From Faecalibacterium prausnitzii (GTDB taxonomy: Bacteria; Bacillota; Clostridia; Oscillospirales; Ruminococcaceae): a DNA stretch of 64,000 nucleotides. Location of the stretch: NCBI RefSeq assembly GCF_019967995.1, contig NZ_CP065377.1:1426001-1490000 (forward strand), read 5' to 3'. Shown in pieces: positions 34,226 to 43,302 of this stretch; positions within the stretch are counted from its first letter, which is position 1, and each line of letters begins with the position of its first letter. The translations under genes and the position numbers were made by a program. The notes beneath the pieces were generated by a model. That model saw only the letters and a program-made list of their open reading frames with translations, searched no databases and had not been told where the DNA came from.

Positions 34226-34384
34226 ATGGAAAATACCGGTGTTGTCTGCGATGTCTGCAAGTGCCGCCACAATGTGGAGAGCTGCAAGTGTGACCTGCCG
34301 CAGATCAAGGTGACGGAGCACTGCTCCTGCACCACCCAGCAGATCGAGACCCCGCACTTCTGCCAGAATTACGAAGCCAAGTAA
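34226..34384 (+). CDS. Small cysteine-rich DUF1540-like protein
   Basis: A 52-residue frame beginning MENTGVVCDVCKCRHN after GAGGTGAG. Eight cysteines occur in the spacing C..C.C.......C.C, then C.C, then a final C near the end (HFCQNYEAK). This follows the DUF1540 pattern (C.V..C.YN....C.A..I.V...........C.TF), seen in many clostridial genomes as small presumed metal-binding proteins. Function unknown. It is followed by a strong terminator. It is too short for many gene finders but has good codon use and a good ribosome binding site. Confidence 0.75.
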   Translation: MENTGVVCDVCKCRHNVESCKCDLPQIKVTEHCSCTTQQIETPHFCQNYEAK

Positions 34385-34406
34385 CTTCGTAACTTCTACG
34401 CGCAGA

Positions 34407-34452
34407 AAACCGCCCGGTTCCGTGCCGAAAACAGCATGGAACCGGGCGGTTT
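34407..34452. terminator. Bidirectional terminator between DUF1540-like and HAD genes
   Basis: AAACCGCCCGGTTCC (34407-34421) pairs with GGAACCGGGCGGTTT (34438-34452). A and T runs flank both sides, so it can serve the convergent HAD gene as well. Confidence 0.85.
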
Positions 34453-34467
34453 GTGTTTTGGTGTGGC

Positions 34468-35082
34468 TCAGCGCAGGGCCACGCCGCAGGTGGCAAGGCT
34501 GCGCACCAGTGTGCCGACGCTCTCCTTCATCTGGATGCCGGCGAAACCCAGCCGGAAGGCCGCCTGCACATTGTCCAGCCGGTCGTCGATGAAGACGCTC
34601 TCCTGCGCCTTGAGGTGGTATTTTTCCAGCAGCGCCTTGTAGATGCGGGGGTCCGGCTTGTTGATGTGGACCTCGCAGGAGGCCACGCCGCCGTCGAACA
34701 GGCCCTTCATGTCCCGGTTCATCAGCAGGTCGAGCACATCTTCCGGAATATTGCTCAGGTAATAAACGCAGTAGCCGTGGGCTTTCAGCTTCTGCACCAG
34801 CTCCTGCATCCGGCGGCGGGGGCGCAGGATGTGCATCCAGTCATCCAGAACGCCCTGCACCTCAAAGGCGCAGCCCTGTTCTCTGGCTTTGGCCAGCATC
34901 CGCTGGTTGGCCTCGAACCGGGTGATGAGCCCGGCGTCCAGCAGCTTCCACTCTTCGCTGTCAAAGGTCAGTGCACTGACCTGCTCCTCCACATCGGCGT
35001 TGCAGAAACGGTCCACCAGATACTCCTTGGGGTCAAAATCGACCATGACGCCGCCGAAATCAAACACGATATTTTTATACAT
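34468..35082 (-). CDS. HAD-superfamily hydrolase, YihX-like
   Basis: A 204-residue HAD subfamily IA phosphatase: motif I FDFGGVMVDFDP near 8-19 (catalytic aspartates), a four-helix cap, motif II YYLSN near 110, motif III with the lysine in INKPDPRIY, and motif IV FIDDRLDNV. The GG before V/M in motif I resembles YihX-type sugar phosphatases. Substrate unknown. I choose ATG 35082 (GAGG nine bases upstream) over GTG 35088. Convergent with the DUF1540-like gene and divergent from the PRC-barrel gene. Confidence 0.85.
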   Translation of the reverse strand: MYKNIVFDFGGVMVDFDPKEYLVDRFCNADVEEQVSALTFDSEEWKLLDAGLITRFEANQRMLAKAREQGCAFEVQGVLDDWMHILRPRRRMQELVQKLKAHGYCVYYLSNIPEDVLDLLMNRDMKGLFDGGVASCEVHINKPDPRIYKALLEKYHLKAQESVFIDDRLDNVQAAFRLGFAGIQMKESVGTLVRSLATCGVALR

Positions 35083-35217
35083 CGACACATACCTCGATCT
35101 GAATGGGTGAGTTTTCCAATTGGTCGCTGCACTCAGTATAACACAAGGGACCGGTCTGCATCAAGCGCCGCTCTGCCGCATACAGTAAAAGAGAACATAC
35201 AGCGGGGAGGGGAGCCG

Positions 35218-35511
35218 ATGACATTCCGGGAGCTTTGCGCCAAAGAGGTCGTGCAGCTGTCCAATGGGGCCTGCCTGGGCAGGGCCGATGATCTGGAACT
35301 TGACCCGCAGACCGCGCAGGTCCGGAGCCTGCTTTTGCTGGGCAGGCCGCATCTGTTCGGGCTGCTGGGGCGGGACGAGACGCTGACCATCCCCTGGGAG
35401 GAGATCGACAAGATCGGGCTGGATGCCGTTCTGGTGCGCACAGAACTGCCTTTGCCGGAGCAAAAAAGTGCTTCGTTCTGGCAAAAGCTGCGCCGCTGGC
35501 TGGATGGATGA
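35218..35511 (+). CDS. YlmC/YmxH-family PRC-barrel protein
   Basis: A 97-residue protein with a single PRC-barrel-like beta domain: FRELCAKEVVQLSNGACLGRADDLELD, then LLLLGRPHLFGLLGRDETLTIPWEEIDKIG and VLVRTELP. This matches the small YlmC/YmxH family found in endospore formers, associated with sporulation gene sets but with unknown function. The start ATG 35218 follows GGGGAGGGG. A short basic tail (WQKLRRWLDG) ends the protein. No clear sigma-A promoter was found in the 135-base gap shared with the HAD gene. Confidence 0.75.
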   Translation: MTFRELCAKEVVQLSNGACLGRADDLELDPQTAQVRSLLLLGRPHLFGLLGRDETLTIPWEEIDKIGLDAVLVRTELPLPEQKSASFWQKLRRWLDG

Positions 35512-35543
35512 AAGTTTTTCATCTGTTTTTCCGGAATTAGGGT

Positions 35544-35571
35544 TTGATTTTACAGAAAACAGGATTATAAT
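35544..35571 (+). promoter_or_regulatory. Promoter of the LTA-synthase-like gene
   Basis: TTGATT (35544-35549), 16 bases, TATAAT (35566-35571); start codon about 90 bases downstream. Confidence 0.6.
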
Positions 35572-35659
35572 AGGGAACCGTGGGCCATGATTTGTGCTCG
35601 CAAACTCAAAGATCATCGCCCCATTGGGGCGCTCAGGAAGTGAAAGGAACGGTTCTTGT

Positions 35660-37612
35660 ATGAATAAACGCGCATCCCGCACTCCGGCCAGGCTCCATGC
35701 GCTGCGGCTGGCTTTCCCGCCGGTCGTCACGCTGGTGCTTGTGGTGCTCACGGAGTGGATCGCCCGCGGCAGTCTGACCGTGGACACTCTGACCCAATAC
35801 ATTTTTCCCCACGCTGAAGCCTATCTTCTGGCATGGGCGCTGCTTTTCCTCATCTGGCTGATGGTGGACTGGCTGACTCGGTTCGCGCCGCTGGCCACCC
35901 TGATCGCGGCCATTCTCGGCTGTGTCCCGGCGGCGGTGGATTTCTACACGCTGCAGCTGCGCGGTGAGCCGTTTCTCCCGTGGGATCTGGCGCAGGTCTC
36001 GGAAGCGGCGGGCGTTGCTTCCGCTGCCGGGATCCATATCCAGACCAGCATGGTGGTCTCCACCGTTATCATTCTGCTGCTGCTCGTGGCCAGCTTCTTC
36101 CTCTACCGCGGACGGAAAAAGCTGAACTGGAAGCCCCGCGTGTTGGGTTTTGCGGCCAGCGCTGCGGCCGTCTGCGGTCTGCTTTTCGGTGTCTTCCTGC
36201 AGCCCGCAGTCACCCAGGCCATCGGCATCCTGCCTGACGCCTGGATGCAGGATCGCTATTATCGCTACTACGGCGTCACCACCAGTTTTCTGACCAACCT
36301 CACCAATCTGGAGATCTCGAAACCGGACAACTACTCGGAAGATGCCGTGAACGAGATTTTGGACGACACCGCCGCAGCCGGGAACTACCAGACGGCACCG
36401 CTTTACCCGGCGTCCTATGGGGCGGTCACGCCTGCCGGGGAGACCGAACAGAACCCCACTATCATCTACGTGATGGACGAGTCCTACTGGGATGTCTCGG
36501 AGCTGGAGCAGTATGGCTTTGCATTTGATACAGATGTCTCCGCCAACCTCCATCGCCTGCAGGAGACCAGCGCTTCCGGCCGGGCTTACAGCCCCAGCTT
36601 CGGCGGCGGCACCTGCGATGTGGAGTTTGAGGCGCTGACCGGCTATTCCGTCTCCTATCTGCCCAACGGCAGCAAGCCCTATCAGCAGCATGTGACCCGG
36701 CCCATGTTCTCTCTGCCGAATTACCTCAAGACGCAGGGCTATCAGACCGCCGCCGTCCACTGCTTCTGGGCCAAATACTGGAGCCGCGACACGGCCTATC
36801 CGAATCTGGGTCTGGACACCTTCCTCAGTCTGGAAAAGATGACCCACGTCAACAAGGTGCGCAGGCACTACTGGACTTCCGGCCTTGTCACGGACGACTC
36901 CATGGCCGACCAGATCATCCAGCAGTACGAGAGCATGAAGGCCTCCTCCGATGCGCCGGTCTTCCTCCATGCCGTCACGATGCAGAATCACACCAATTAT
37001 AATAAGGACAACTACCCCGACGACCAGCGCGTCAAGGTGCTGAACGCTCCGTCTGGCATCAGCCGGAGCACGCTGGGGGCGCTCGAAGACTTTGCTACCG
37101 GTATCCGGGATGCCGACGCCATGCTGGGCCGCCTGACCGACTACTTCTCTCAGGTGGACGAGCCGGTCGTCCTCGTGTTCTGGGGCGACCATTACAACCC
37201 CATTGATTCCAACTACGACGTCTTCACGAAGAGCGGCTATGCCAGTGATTCCAGCGCCGACCCCCGCCTCCACCAGACGACCCTGCTCATGTGGTCGAAC
37301 TATTCGCAGCAGCCTGTGGACCTTGGCACCATCGCTGCCTACGACATTTCGCCGGTCATGATGAACATCTACGGCCTGAAGCAGCCGCTCTATTTCCAGT
37401 ATCTGAACCGCCAGCTGCAGGTGGCGTACCGCACGAACACCCGCGGCACCGTCATGAACCGGAATGGCACCACCACCCAGGAGCCTACTGCATTGCAGCA
37501 GCAGTGGAGCGCCAACCACTGGCTGCTCCAATACGACCTGATGTTCGGCAAGGGCTATGCCCTCAGCCGGATGGGGATGGAGGGCCTGGAAGCGGCACCG
37601 ACCGGCAAATAA
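35660..37612 (+). CDS. LTA synthase-like sulfatase-family membrane protein
   Basis: A 650-residue protein with five N-terminal membrane helices (about 15-185) and a large extracytoplasmic sulfatase domain. The catalytic threonine is Thr318 in SFGGGTCDVEFE; metal ligands include Glu274 in VMDESYWD and the FWGDHYNP motif near 530; AVHCFWAKYWSR and AVTMQNHTNY are also family-like. These enzymes transfer glycerol phosphate or other phospho-groups from lipids to cell-surface polymers. Whether it makes true lipoteichoic acid or modifies another glycopolymer is not readable. Start ATG 35660; single-gene unit with its own promoter. Confidence 0.9.
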   Translation: MNKRASRTPARLHALRLAFPPVVTLVLVVLTEWIARGSLTVDTLTQYIFPHAEAYLLAWALLFLIWLMVDWLTRFAPLATLIAAILGCVPAAVDFYTLQLRGEPFLPWDLAQVSEAAGVASAAGIHIQTSMVVSTVIILLLLVASFFLYRGRKKLNWKPRVLGFAASAAAVCGLLFGVFLQPAVTQAIGILPDAWMQDRYYRYYGVTTSFLTNLTNLEISKPDNYSEDAVNEILDDTAAAGNYQTAPLYPASYGAVTPAGETEQNPTIIYVMDESYWDVSELEQYGFAFDTDVSANLHRLQETSASGRAYSPSFGGGTCDVEFEALTGYSVSYLPNGSKPYQQHVTRPMFSLPNYLKTQGYQTAAVHCFWAKYWSRDTAYPNLGLDTFLSLEKMTHVNKVRRHYWTSGLVTDDSMADQIIQQYESMKASSDAPVFLHAVTMQNHTNYNKDNYPDDQRVKVLNAPSGISRSTLGALEDFATGIRDADAMLGRLTDYFSQVDEPVVLVFWGDHYNPIDSNYDVFTKSGYASDSSADPRLHQTTLLMWSNYSQQPVDLGTIAAYDISPVMMNIYGLKQPLYFQYLNRQLQVAYRTNTRGTVMNRNGTTTQEPTALQQQWSANHWLLQYDLMFGKGYALSRMGMEGLEAAPTGK

Positions 37613-37655
37613 GAGAAGATCGCAAAATCTTTTTGTAAAAAACACCGAAAAGCTC

Positions 37656-37684
37656 TTGAATCCGCGTCCTTTTTGTGCTATTAT
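37656..37684 (+). promoter_or_regulatory. Promoter of rpsB-tsf
   Basis: TTGAAT (37656-37661), 17 bases, TATTAT (37679-37684); an overlapping TATAAT (37682-37687) would give a 20-base spacer. The leader to rpsB is about 120 bases and includes a GGGCA/TGCCC hairpin (37737-37766). Confidence 0.6.
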
Positions 37685-37812
37685 AATTCAGCATTACACA
37701 CGCATCACTATGCCCTTTTGTGCCCATCCGGGTGGAGGGCAGTCAGGCCCGTCCGATACGGTGCCCTGATCACGGTGTGCGGAGGCAAAACAATATCTGG
37801 AGGTATTTTACT

Positions 37813-38529
37813 ATGGCAGTCGTTTCTATGAAGCAGCTTCTCGAAGCAGGTGTGCACTTCGGTCACCAGACCCGTCGCTGGAACCCCAAGATGGCGAAGT
37901 ATATCTTCACCGAGCGCAACGGCATCTATATCATCGATCTGCAGAAGACCGTGAAGAAGCTGGACGAGGCTTACAACTACGTGAAGGAAGTTGCAGCTGA
38001 GGGCGGCGACATCCTGTTCGTCGGCACCAAGAAGCAGGCTCAGGAGTCCATCCGTGATGAGGCTCTGCGCTGCGGCATGCACTATGTCAACGCTCGCTGG
38101 CTGGGCGGTATGCTGACCAACTTCCGTACCATCCGCAAGCGTATCGACCGCATGGATCAGCTGGCTAAGATGCAGGAGAACGGCACCTTCGAGCTGCTGC
38201 CCAAGAAGGAAGTGGCAAAACTGGAGCTGGAGATGGAGAAGCTGGACAAGTACCTGGGCGGCGTCAAGAACATGAAGACCCTGCCGAAAGCCATGTTCAT
38301 CGTCGATCCTCACAAGGAGCGCATCGCTGTTGCTGAGGCCCGCAAGCTGAACATCCCCATCGTTGCAATCGTCGATACCAACTGCAACCCCGATGAGATC
38401 GATTACGTGATCCCCGGCAACGACGACGCAATCCGCGCTGTCAAGCTGATCGCCGGTGCAATGGCCGACGCTGTTCTGGAAGGCAAGCAGGGCAACCAGG
38501 AAGCTCCCGCTGAGGAAGCAAACGCCTGA
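37813..38529 (+). CDS. rpsB: 30S ribosomal protein S2
   Basis: A 238-residue S2 protein: it starts [27 protein letters not shown], has [25 protein letters not shown], the coiled-coil helices ([22 protein letters not shown]) and the C-terminal part with [16 protein letters not shown] and GNDDAIRA. S2 completes the 30S platform. Start ATG 37813 follows GGAGG. Codon use is strongly biased as expected for a highly expressed gene. tsf follows after 51 bases, the almost universal bacterial pairing. Confidence 0.98.
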   Translation: MAVVSMKQLLEAGVHFGHQTRRWNPKMAKYIFTERNGIYIIDLQKTVKKLDEAYNYVKEVAAEGGDILFVGTKKQAQESIRDEALRCGMHYVNARWLGGMLTNFRTIRKRIDRMDQLAKMQENGTFELLPKKEVAKLELEMEKLDKYLGGVKNMKTLPKAMFIVDPHKERIAVAEARKLNIPIVAIVDTNCNPDEIDYVIPGNDDAIRAVKLIAGAMADAVLEGKQGNQEAPAEEANA

Positions 38530-38580
38530 TTTTCCGTATTCCGAACAAACCCGTTTAGTAACGTGTAAGGGAGAATAAAA

Positions 38581-39504
38581 ATGGCTATTACTGCAAAAGA
38601 CGTTATGGAGCTGCGCAAGCAGACCGACTGCGGCATGATGGAGTGCAAGAAGGCTCTGACTGAGGCTGACGGCAACTTCGAGAAGGCAATCGAGATCCTG
38701 CGTGAGCGTGGTCTGGCTACCGCTGCAAAGAAGGCAAGCCGTACCGCTGCTGAGGGCATGGTCTACGCGGATTACTGCCCGCAGTGCAAGGTCGGCGTTG
38801 TCATCGAAGTCAACGCTGAGACCGACTTCGTTGCCAAGAACGACAAGTTCGTTGCTTTCGTCAAGGAGGCAACTCAGGTCATCATGAAGCAGAACCCTGC
38901 TGACGTTGAGGCTCTGATGGCTTGCAAGACCGAGTCCGGCGAGACCGTGGACGAGGCTCTGAAGAACCTGATCCTGGTCATCAAGGAGAACATCAAGGTC
39001 CGTCGTTTCGTCCGTTACGAGGGCGTCTGCTCTGCTTACGTCCACGGCGGCGGCACCCACGGCATCCTGGTCAACTTCGAGACCACCAACGGCATCGACG
39101 CAAAGGACGAGTTCGTTGCTTACGGCAAGGACATCGCCATGCAGGTCGCTGCTGCAAACCCCAGCTATGTGGACGAGGCTTCTGTCCCTGCTGAGGTCGT
39201 GGCCAAGGAGAAGGAGATCATGCTCGCTCAGATGGCTGGAGATCCGAAGACCGCCAACAAGCCGGATGCAGTCAAGCAGAAGATGATCGAGGGCAAGATC
39301 AAGAAGTTCTTCAAGGAGAACTGCCTGGTCGATCAGGAGTTCGTCAAGGACGGCGACCTGTCTGTTGCTCAGTACACCGCTAAGGTCGCTAAGGACCTGG
39401 GCGGCGACATCAAGATCGTCAAGTTCACCCGCTTCCAGAAGGGCGAGGGCCTGGAGAAGCGCGCTGACGACTTCGCTGCTGAAGTCGCAAGCATGGTGAA
39501 GTAA
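38581..39504 (+). CDS. tsf: Translation elongation factor Ts
   Basis: EF-Ts exchanges GDP for GTP on EF-Tu. The 307-residue protein has the N-terminal UBA-like domain ([19 protein letters not shown]), the core motif [13 protein letters not shown] that contacts EF-Tu, and two core subdomains. The end ([22 protein letters not shown]) is typical. A somewhat unusual cysteine pair (YCPQCK, near residue 63) lies just before the TDFV motif, where many EF-Ts proteins have a histidine-containing loop. Start ATG 38581 after AAGGGAG. Terminator downstream. Confidence 0.97.
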   Translation: MAITAKDVMELRKQTDCGMMECKKALTEADGNFEKAIEILRERGLATAAKKASRTAAEGMVYADYCPQCKVGVVIEVNAETDFVAKNDKFVAFVKEATQVIMKQNPADVEALMACKTESGETVDEALKNLILVIKENIKVRRFVRYEGVCSAYVHGGGTHGILVNFETTNGIDAKDEFVAYGKDIAMQVAAANPSYVDEASVPAEVVAKEKEIMLAQMAGDPKTANKPDAVKQKMIEGKIKKFFKENCLVDQEFVKDGDLSVAQYTAKVAKDLGGDIKIVKFTRFQKGEGLEKRADDFAAEVASMVK

Positions 39505-39526
39505 TTCAAGCTTCCAGGCTGAAAAT

Positions 39527-39569
39527 GGGAGCCGCAGTGCCTGTCACAGGGCGCTACGGCTCCTTTTTT
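39527..39569 (+). terminator. Terminator after tsf
   Basis: GGGAGCCG (39527-39534) pairs with CGGCTCC (39557-39563), followed by six T's. Confidence 0.85.
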
Positions 39570-39580
39570 GCGTTCCGGGG

Positions 39581-39609
39581 TTGTAAAACCTGACCGAAGA
39601 TGTTATGAT
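39581..39609 (+). promoter_or_regulatory. Promoter of the acetyltransferase-hydrolase pair
   Basis: TTGTAA (39581-39586), 17 bases, TATGAT (39604-39609), directly after the tsf terminator. Confidence 0.6.
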
Positions 39610-39641
39610 AGACCCATTCCAAACAGAAAGAAGTGCTGATT

Positions 39642-40187
39642 ATGAAAATCGTCCCGTGTGCGTTCCAACTGCCCAACGGAGAAATGCTGACGGTGCGCAG
39701 TCTGTGCGCAGACGACGCCGAAGCGCTCAACGCATTCCGCCTTGCAACCTACCGCGAAACCCATTTTATGGCGCGTTATCCAGAGGATGGAGCGAGTCTG
39801 GAAGAGATGCAAAAGGGGCTGGCAGGCTCTGAAGCCAGCGCGCTGAATTTTGAGGTCGGTGCTTTTGCCGGAGAAAAGCTGGTGGGGGAGTTTGGTGTGA
39901 CACAGGTGCGGCCGCACATCAAGTATCGCCATCGTGCAGTCATGGGGATCTCTGTGTTGAAAGAAGCCTGGGGCTGCGGTCTGGGCAGTTATCTGATGCA
40001 GCTGGCCATTGACCAGACCCGCACCAACGGTTTCGAACAACTGGAACTGGGGGTGTACAGCGATAACACCCGTGCCATCCACCTCTATGAAAAGTTTGGC
40101 TTTGAACGCTGCGGCACCATGCCCCATGCCTTCAAACTCAAGGATGGAACCTACCGCGACGAGATCATGATGGTGAAGATGCTATGA
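39642..40187 (+). CDS. GNAT-family N-acetyltransferase
   Basis: A 181-residue acetyltransferase. The acetyl-CoA site is visible as the motif A region VMGISVLKEAWGCGLGSYLMQLAI, with the pyrophosphate-loop pattern (Q/R)-x-x-G-x-G/A as WGCGLG, and motif B is NTRAIHLYEKFGFERCG. The overall layout is like the RimI/RimJ-related enzymes of small-molecule or protein acetylation; the substrate cannot be told. Start ATG 39642 follows AGAAAGAAG. The stop overlaps the next start (ATGA), so both products are made together. Confidence 0.88.
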   Translation: MKIVPCAFQLPNGEMLTVRSLCADDAEALNAFRLATYRETHFMARYPEDGASLEEMQKGLAGSEASALNFEVGAFAGEKLVGEFGVTQVRPHIKYRHRAVMGISVLKEAWGCGLGSYLMQLAIDQTRTNGFEQLELGVYSDNTRAIHLYEKFGFERCGTMPHAFKLKDGTYRDEIMMVKML

Positions 40188-40876
40188 AAACAGAACGCAT
40201 TACCCTGAAGGGCATCCCCGCGCTCCTCATCGGCGAGCCTTCCCACAAGGTGTATCTCTACGTCCACGGAAAAATGGGCAGCAAGGAGGAAGCTCTTGCA
40301 TTTGCAGAGCAGGCCTGCCCGGCAGGTTATCAGGTGCTGGCCATCGACCTGCCCGAACATGGCGAGCGGAAGAACGGCCCGGAACGGCTCCTGCCATGGG
40401 TGGTCGTTCCGGAGCTACAATTTATGGATCAGTATGCAAGAGTGCACTGGCGGCAGGTCTCGCTGCGGGCCACGAGCATCGGTGCGTGGTTTTCCATGCT
40501 GGCGTTACAGGAGAAGGCACTGCGCCGTGCGCTCTTCGTTTCGCCCATCGTGGATATGGAAGACCTCATCGGCAGGATGATGCAGCAGGCCAACGTGACC
40601 GAAGAGCAGCTGAAGGCGGCAGGGGAGATCCCCACAACTTTCGGGGAGACGCTTTCGTGGCCGTATCTCTGCTGGGTGCGGGAGCATCCGCTCCGCTGGC
40701 GCACCCCCACGCAGGTGCTCTATGGCGAAGCCGACGAGCTGACTTCCTATGCTGTACTCGACCGCTTCAAGCGCGCGACCGGGGCACAGTTGACCCTTCT
40801 GGCCGACGGGGAGCACTGGTTCCACACCGAGACGCAGCTGGCCGTGCTGCAGGCTTGGGAAGGTGCGCATCTATAA
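40184..40876 (+). CDS. Alpha/beta hydrolase
   Basis: A 230-residue alpha/beta-hydrolase-fold protein: the oxyanion-loop HGKMGSK follows the first strand VYLYVHG, the nucleophile elbow is ATSIGAWFS (serine near residue 98), an acidic residue occurs in YGEADELTS and the general base histidine in DGEHWFHTE. The elbow has alanine in the first position where glycine is usual. The closest shape is the small esterase/YitV-like group. Coupled to the preceding acetyltransferase; no substrate is suggested by context. Confidence 0.82.
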   Translation: MKTERITLKGIPALLIGEPSHKVYLYVHGKMGSKEEALAFAEQACPAGYQVLAIDLPEHGERKNGPERLLPWVVVPELQFMDQYARVHWRQVSLRATSIGAWFSMLALQEKALRRALFVSPIVDMEDLIGRMMQQANVTEEQLKAAGEIPTTFGETLSWPYLCWVREHPLRWRTPTQVLYGEADELTSYAVLDRFKRATGAQLTLLADGEHWFHTETQLAVLQAWEGAHL

Positions 40877-40886
40877 GCGCAGAAAA

Positions 40887-40942
40887 ACAGAGATCCCCGC
40901 TGACGGGTTCGATGACGTCAGCGGGGATCTCTTTCTGTTTTT
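40887..40942. terminator. Bidirectional terminator between the hydrolase and cstA
   Basis: AGAGATCCCCGCTGACG (40889-40905) pairs with CGTCAGCGGGGATCTCT (40916-40932), with T-rich flanks on both strands; serves the convergent cstA gene too. Confidence 0.85.
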
Positions 40943-40972
40943 ACGAACGAATCGTGAAAACCGCAGTTGTTT

Positions 40973-42700
40973 TTAGACTTTTGCTTCGCTGTTGTGCTCC
41001 GCGTTGGAGTAAGCCTTGAAGGAGTGGAAGACGATGTTCAGGCCCAGAACGATCAACAGGACAGCTAGGATCAGCTGCAGGCCGTTGGCGATGAACACAG
41101 CGCCCCAGGTGGTCTCACCAGCAGGGATGCCCACCGAAGCGGCAGCGCTGATGGCCTTGACCATCGCGATCAGACGCTGGACCAGCGCGGTGAAGGTGAC
41201 GCACAGCATGATGACCAGCGGGGGGAAGAGCATCTTGTTGTTGCGGCCGGTGACCTTCAGGAAGACGCACAGGGTGGCCAGAACCAGAGCGCTCAGCAGC
41301 TGGTTGGCGGAACCGAACAGCGGCCAGATGTTGGCGTAGCCGATCTTGGTCAGGATGAAGCCGAACACCAGCGTGATGAAGGTGGAGAAGTAGACGTTGC
41401 AGAACAGCTTGCGCCAGCCCTCTGCATGCTCCATGTCATCGACGCTGAACAGCTCCTGGAAGCTCATGCGGCCGATACGCGCAACGGCATCCAGGCTGGT
41501 CAGAGCCAGAGCAGAAACGCACATGGTCATGAAGACGGTAGCAGCGTAGGCGGGGATGCCGAACATCTCAAAGAAACCGGCAACGCCGCAGCTGAAGATC
41601 TGGAACGGGGTGCCTGCGGCGGGGGTGCCATCCGCAGCGGCAGCAGCGCCTGCAACGCACAGGGCCAGAACAGCCAGCAGGCTTTCGAGGATCATAGCAC
41701 CATAGCCGACTTTCAGCATATCCTTTTCGTTCTCCACGGTCTTGGAAGAAGTGCCGGAAGAGACCAGGCTGTGGAAACCGGAAACGGCACCGCAGGCCAC
41801 GGTAACGAACAGGATGGGGAACATGGTACCCAGCTTCTCATTGGTGAAACCGGTGAAAACGGGCAGGTTCATGGTGGGGTGTGCGACCAGCAGGCCGACC
41901 ACAGCACCTGCAATCATGGCCACGAACATGAAGGTGGTCATGTGGTCACGGGGCTGCTTCAGCAGCCACATGGGCAGGACGGCTGCAAAGAAGATGTAGA
42001 TGAAGGTGATGTAGCTCCATGCAGCCTTGCCCAGGATGATGGGGAAGTTTGCACCGATCACGAAAGACAGAACGATGAAGACGATGCTGATGACGCTCTC
42101 CTTCCAGCCGGAGAAGTTGAACTTCTTCTGGATCAGGCCGAAGACGACGGCGAACACCATGAACATGATGGAGACCATACCGGCAGCACCGTTGGTCTGT
42201 GCGGCCTCGACCAGAGCACCATCGGTGCCAAAGGCATTGAAGGTGCCGGCGACCATGTCAGCAAACGCTGCGATGACGATGCCGCAGAACAGCCAGCAGA
42301 ACAGCAGGAACAGCTTGCGGCCGGTCTTGCCGATGTACTTCTCGATCAGCATACCCATGGACTTGCCGTCGTTCTTGACGGAAGCATACAGCGCGCCGAA
42401 GTCGGTCACAGCACCAAAGAAGATGCCGCCGATCAGGACCCACAGCAGAACGGGCAGCCAGCCGAATGCGGCAGCCTGGATGGCACCGGTGACAGGGCCG
42501 GCACCTGCGATGGAACTGAACTGATGGGCAAAAACGGTCCAGCCGTTGGTGGGGACGTAGTCGCGGCCGTCCTCGTGGACGACTGCGGGGGTCTTAGCCT
42601 TGGGGTCGATGCCCCACTTGTTTGCCAGCCAGCGTCCATAGAAGGTGTAAGCTCCTAACAGACACACGGCTGCAATCAAAACGATGACCAGCGTGTTCAT
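40973..42700 (-). CDS. cstA: CstA-family carbon starvation/pyruvate-peptide transporter
   Basis: A 575-residue membrane protein with about 16 helices. Family marks are GRWLANKWGIDPKAKTPA near the start, DGRDYVPTNGWTVFAHQFSSIAGAGPVTGA-type sequence (HQFSSIAGAGP is the hallmark), GALYASVKNDGKSMG, GFHSLVSSGTSSKTV and FGSANQLLSALVL. CstA proteins were linked to peptide use and later to pyruvate uptake (BtsT/CstA). It lacks the C-terminal extension of the E. coli form. Start ATG 42700 follows AGAGGTAAAAG. A T-box riboswitch precedes it, so expression responds to an uncharged tRNA, favouring an amino-acid or peptide substrate here. Confidence 0.92.
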   Translation of the reverse strand: MNTLVIVLIAAVCLLGAYTFYGRWLANKWGIDPKAKTPAVVHEDGRDYVPTNGWTVFAHQFSSIAGAGPVTGAIQAAAFGWLPVLLWVLIGGIFFGAVTDFGALYASVKNDGKSMGMLIEKYIGKTGRKLFLLFCWLFCGIVIAAFADMVAGTFNAFGTDGALVEAAQTNGAAGMVSIMFMVFAVVFGLIQKKFNFSGWKESVISIVFIVLSFVIGANFPIILGKAAWSYITFIYIFFAAVLPMWLLKQPRDHMTTFMFVAMIAGAVVGLLVAHPTMNLPVFTGFTNEKLGTMFPILFVTVACGAVSGFHSLVSSGTSSKTVENEKDMLKVGYGAMILESLLAVLALCVAGAAAAADGTPAAGTPFQIFSCGVAGFFEMFGIPAYAATVFMTMCVSALALTSLDAVARIGRMSFQELFSVDDMEHAEGWRKLFCNVYFSTFITLVFGFILTKIGYANIWPLFGSANQLLSALVLATLCVFLKVTGRNNKMLFPPLVIMLCVTFTALVQRLIAMVKAISAAASVGIPAGETTWGAVFIANGLQLILAVLLIVLGLNIVFHSFKAYSNAEHNSEAKV

Positions 42701-42798
42701 TTCTTTTACCTCTTTCCTTTCTTTCCAAACGGCAAAGCGGCCAGGGTCCATCTGGCGGCTGCACTCAAAAACCACAAGCGGCCGGGCGGCAGGGGATG

Positions 42799-43135
42799 AA
42801 AAAAGCCTCCATCTTCGTTCTGGATGCAGACCGCATCCACCCGAAGACGAAGGCCTGACAACCGGTCTCCCGGCTGCAATTCTCCGCGGTACCACTTCGC
42901 TTGCTGCTTTTGAGGGCAGCCACTTTCTGCCCGCTCCGGGAGAACCTCACCGGAGCGGGACGCCCTGTAACGGGGGCGGATCGGCCAGGTACTACTGTTC
43001 GGTTCGCACCGGCTGCTCGCAGGGGATAACCTTTCTCTCTTTGCTGCCGTCTTACACCAAAACCGACAGCTCTCTGGGAGCAGGTGTGGGAAAAGGTCGT
43101 GTCCTGTTCACTGCATTTGCCGAATGATTGTGTAT
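42799..43135 (-). promoter_or_regulatory. T-box riboswitch controlling cstA
   Basis: Read on the minus strand: a Stem I region with the conserved AGAGAGCTG (near 43076-43068) and GGTTTTGGTG, a strong Stem III-like hairpin (CCCGCTCCGG with CCGGAGCGGG), the T-box core AAGTGGTACCGCGG (42897-42884) and a terminator: the arm at 42854-42842 pairs over 13 bp with 42817-42805, followed by U's to 42799. The bulge UGGU pairs with a tRNA ending A-CCA, so the discriminator base is predicted to be A. The specifier codon is unresolved; CCG in GAACCG (43002-43000) is one candidate. About 100 bases separate the terminator from cstA. Confidence 0.85.
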
Positions 43136-43164
43136 ACTTTAGTCCCGATTTCATAATTTGTCAA
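43136..43164 (-). promoter_or_regulatory. Promoter of the T-box-cstA transcript
   Basis: On the minus strand TTGACA (43164-43159), 17 bases, TAAAGT (43141-43136). Confidence 0.6.
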
Positions 43165-43302
43165 TATATTTTGGGCAAGTTAGGAGGATGTGCCAATTCG
43201 GGAAAAATGCTGGTAAAAATTTTTAGATGATTTTTGTTCATGTGTGAAGAGAAGAAAACTATGCACGTTAAAATATGAAAATCACTCACGTTGTAAAAAG
43301 AC

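Noticed and set aside
43180-43240. A 12-codon frame after AGGAGG upstream of the YerC-like promoter
   Set aside because: The ribosome binding site touches the ATG with no spacing, there is no promoter, and the length is at chance level.
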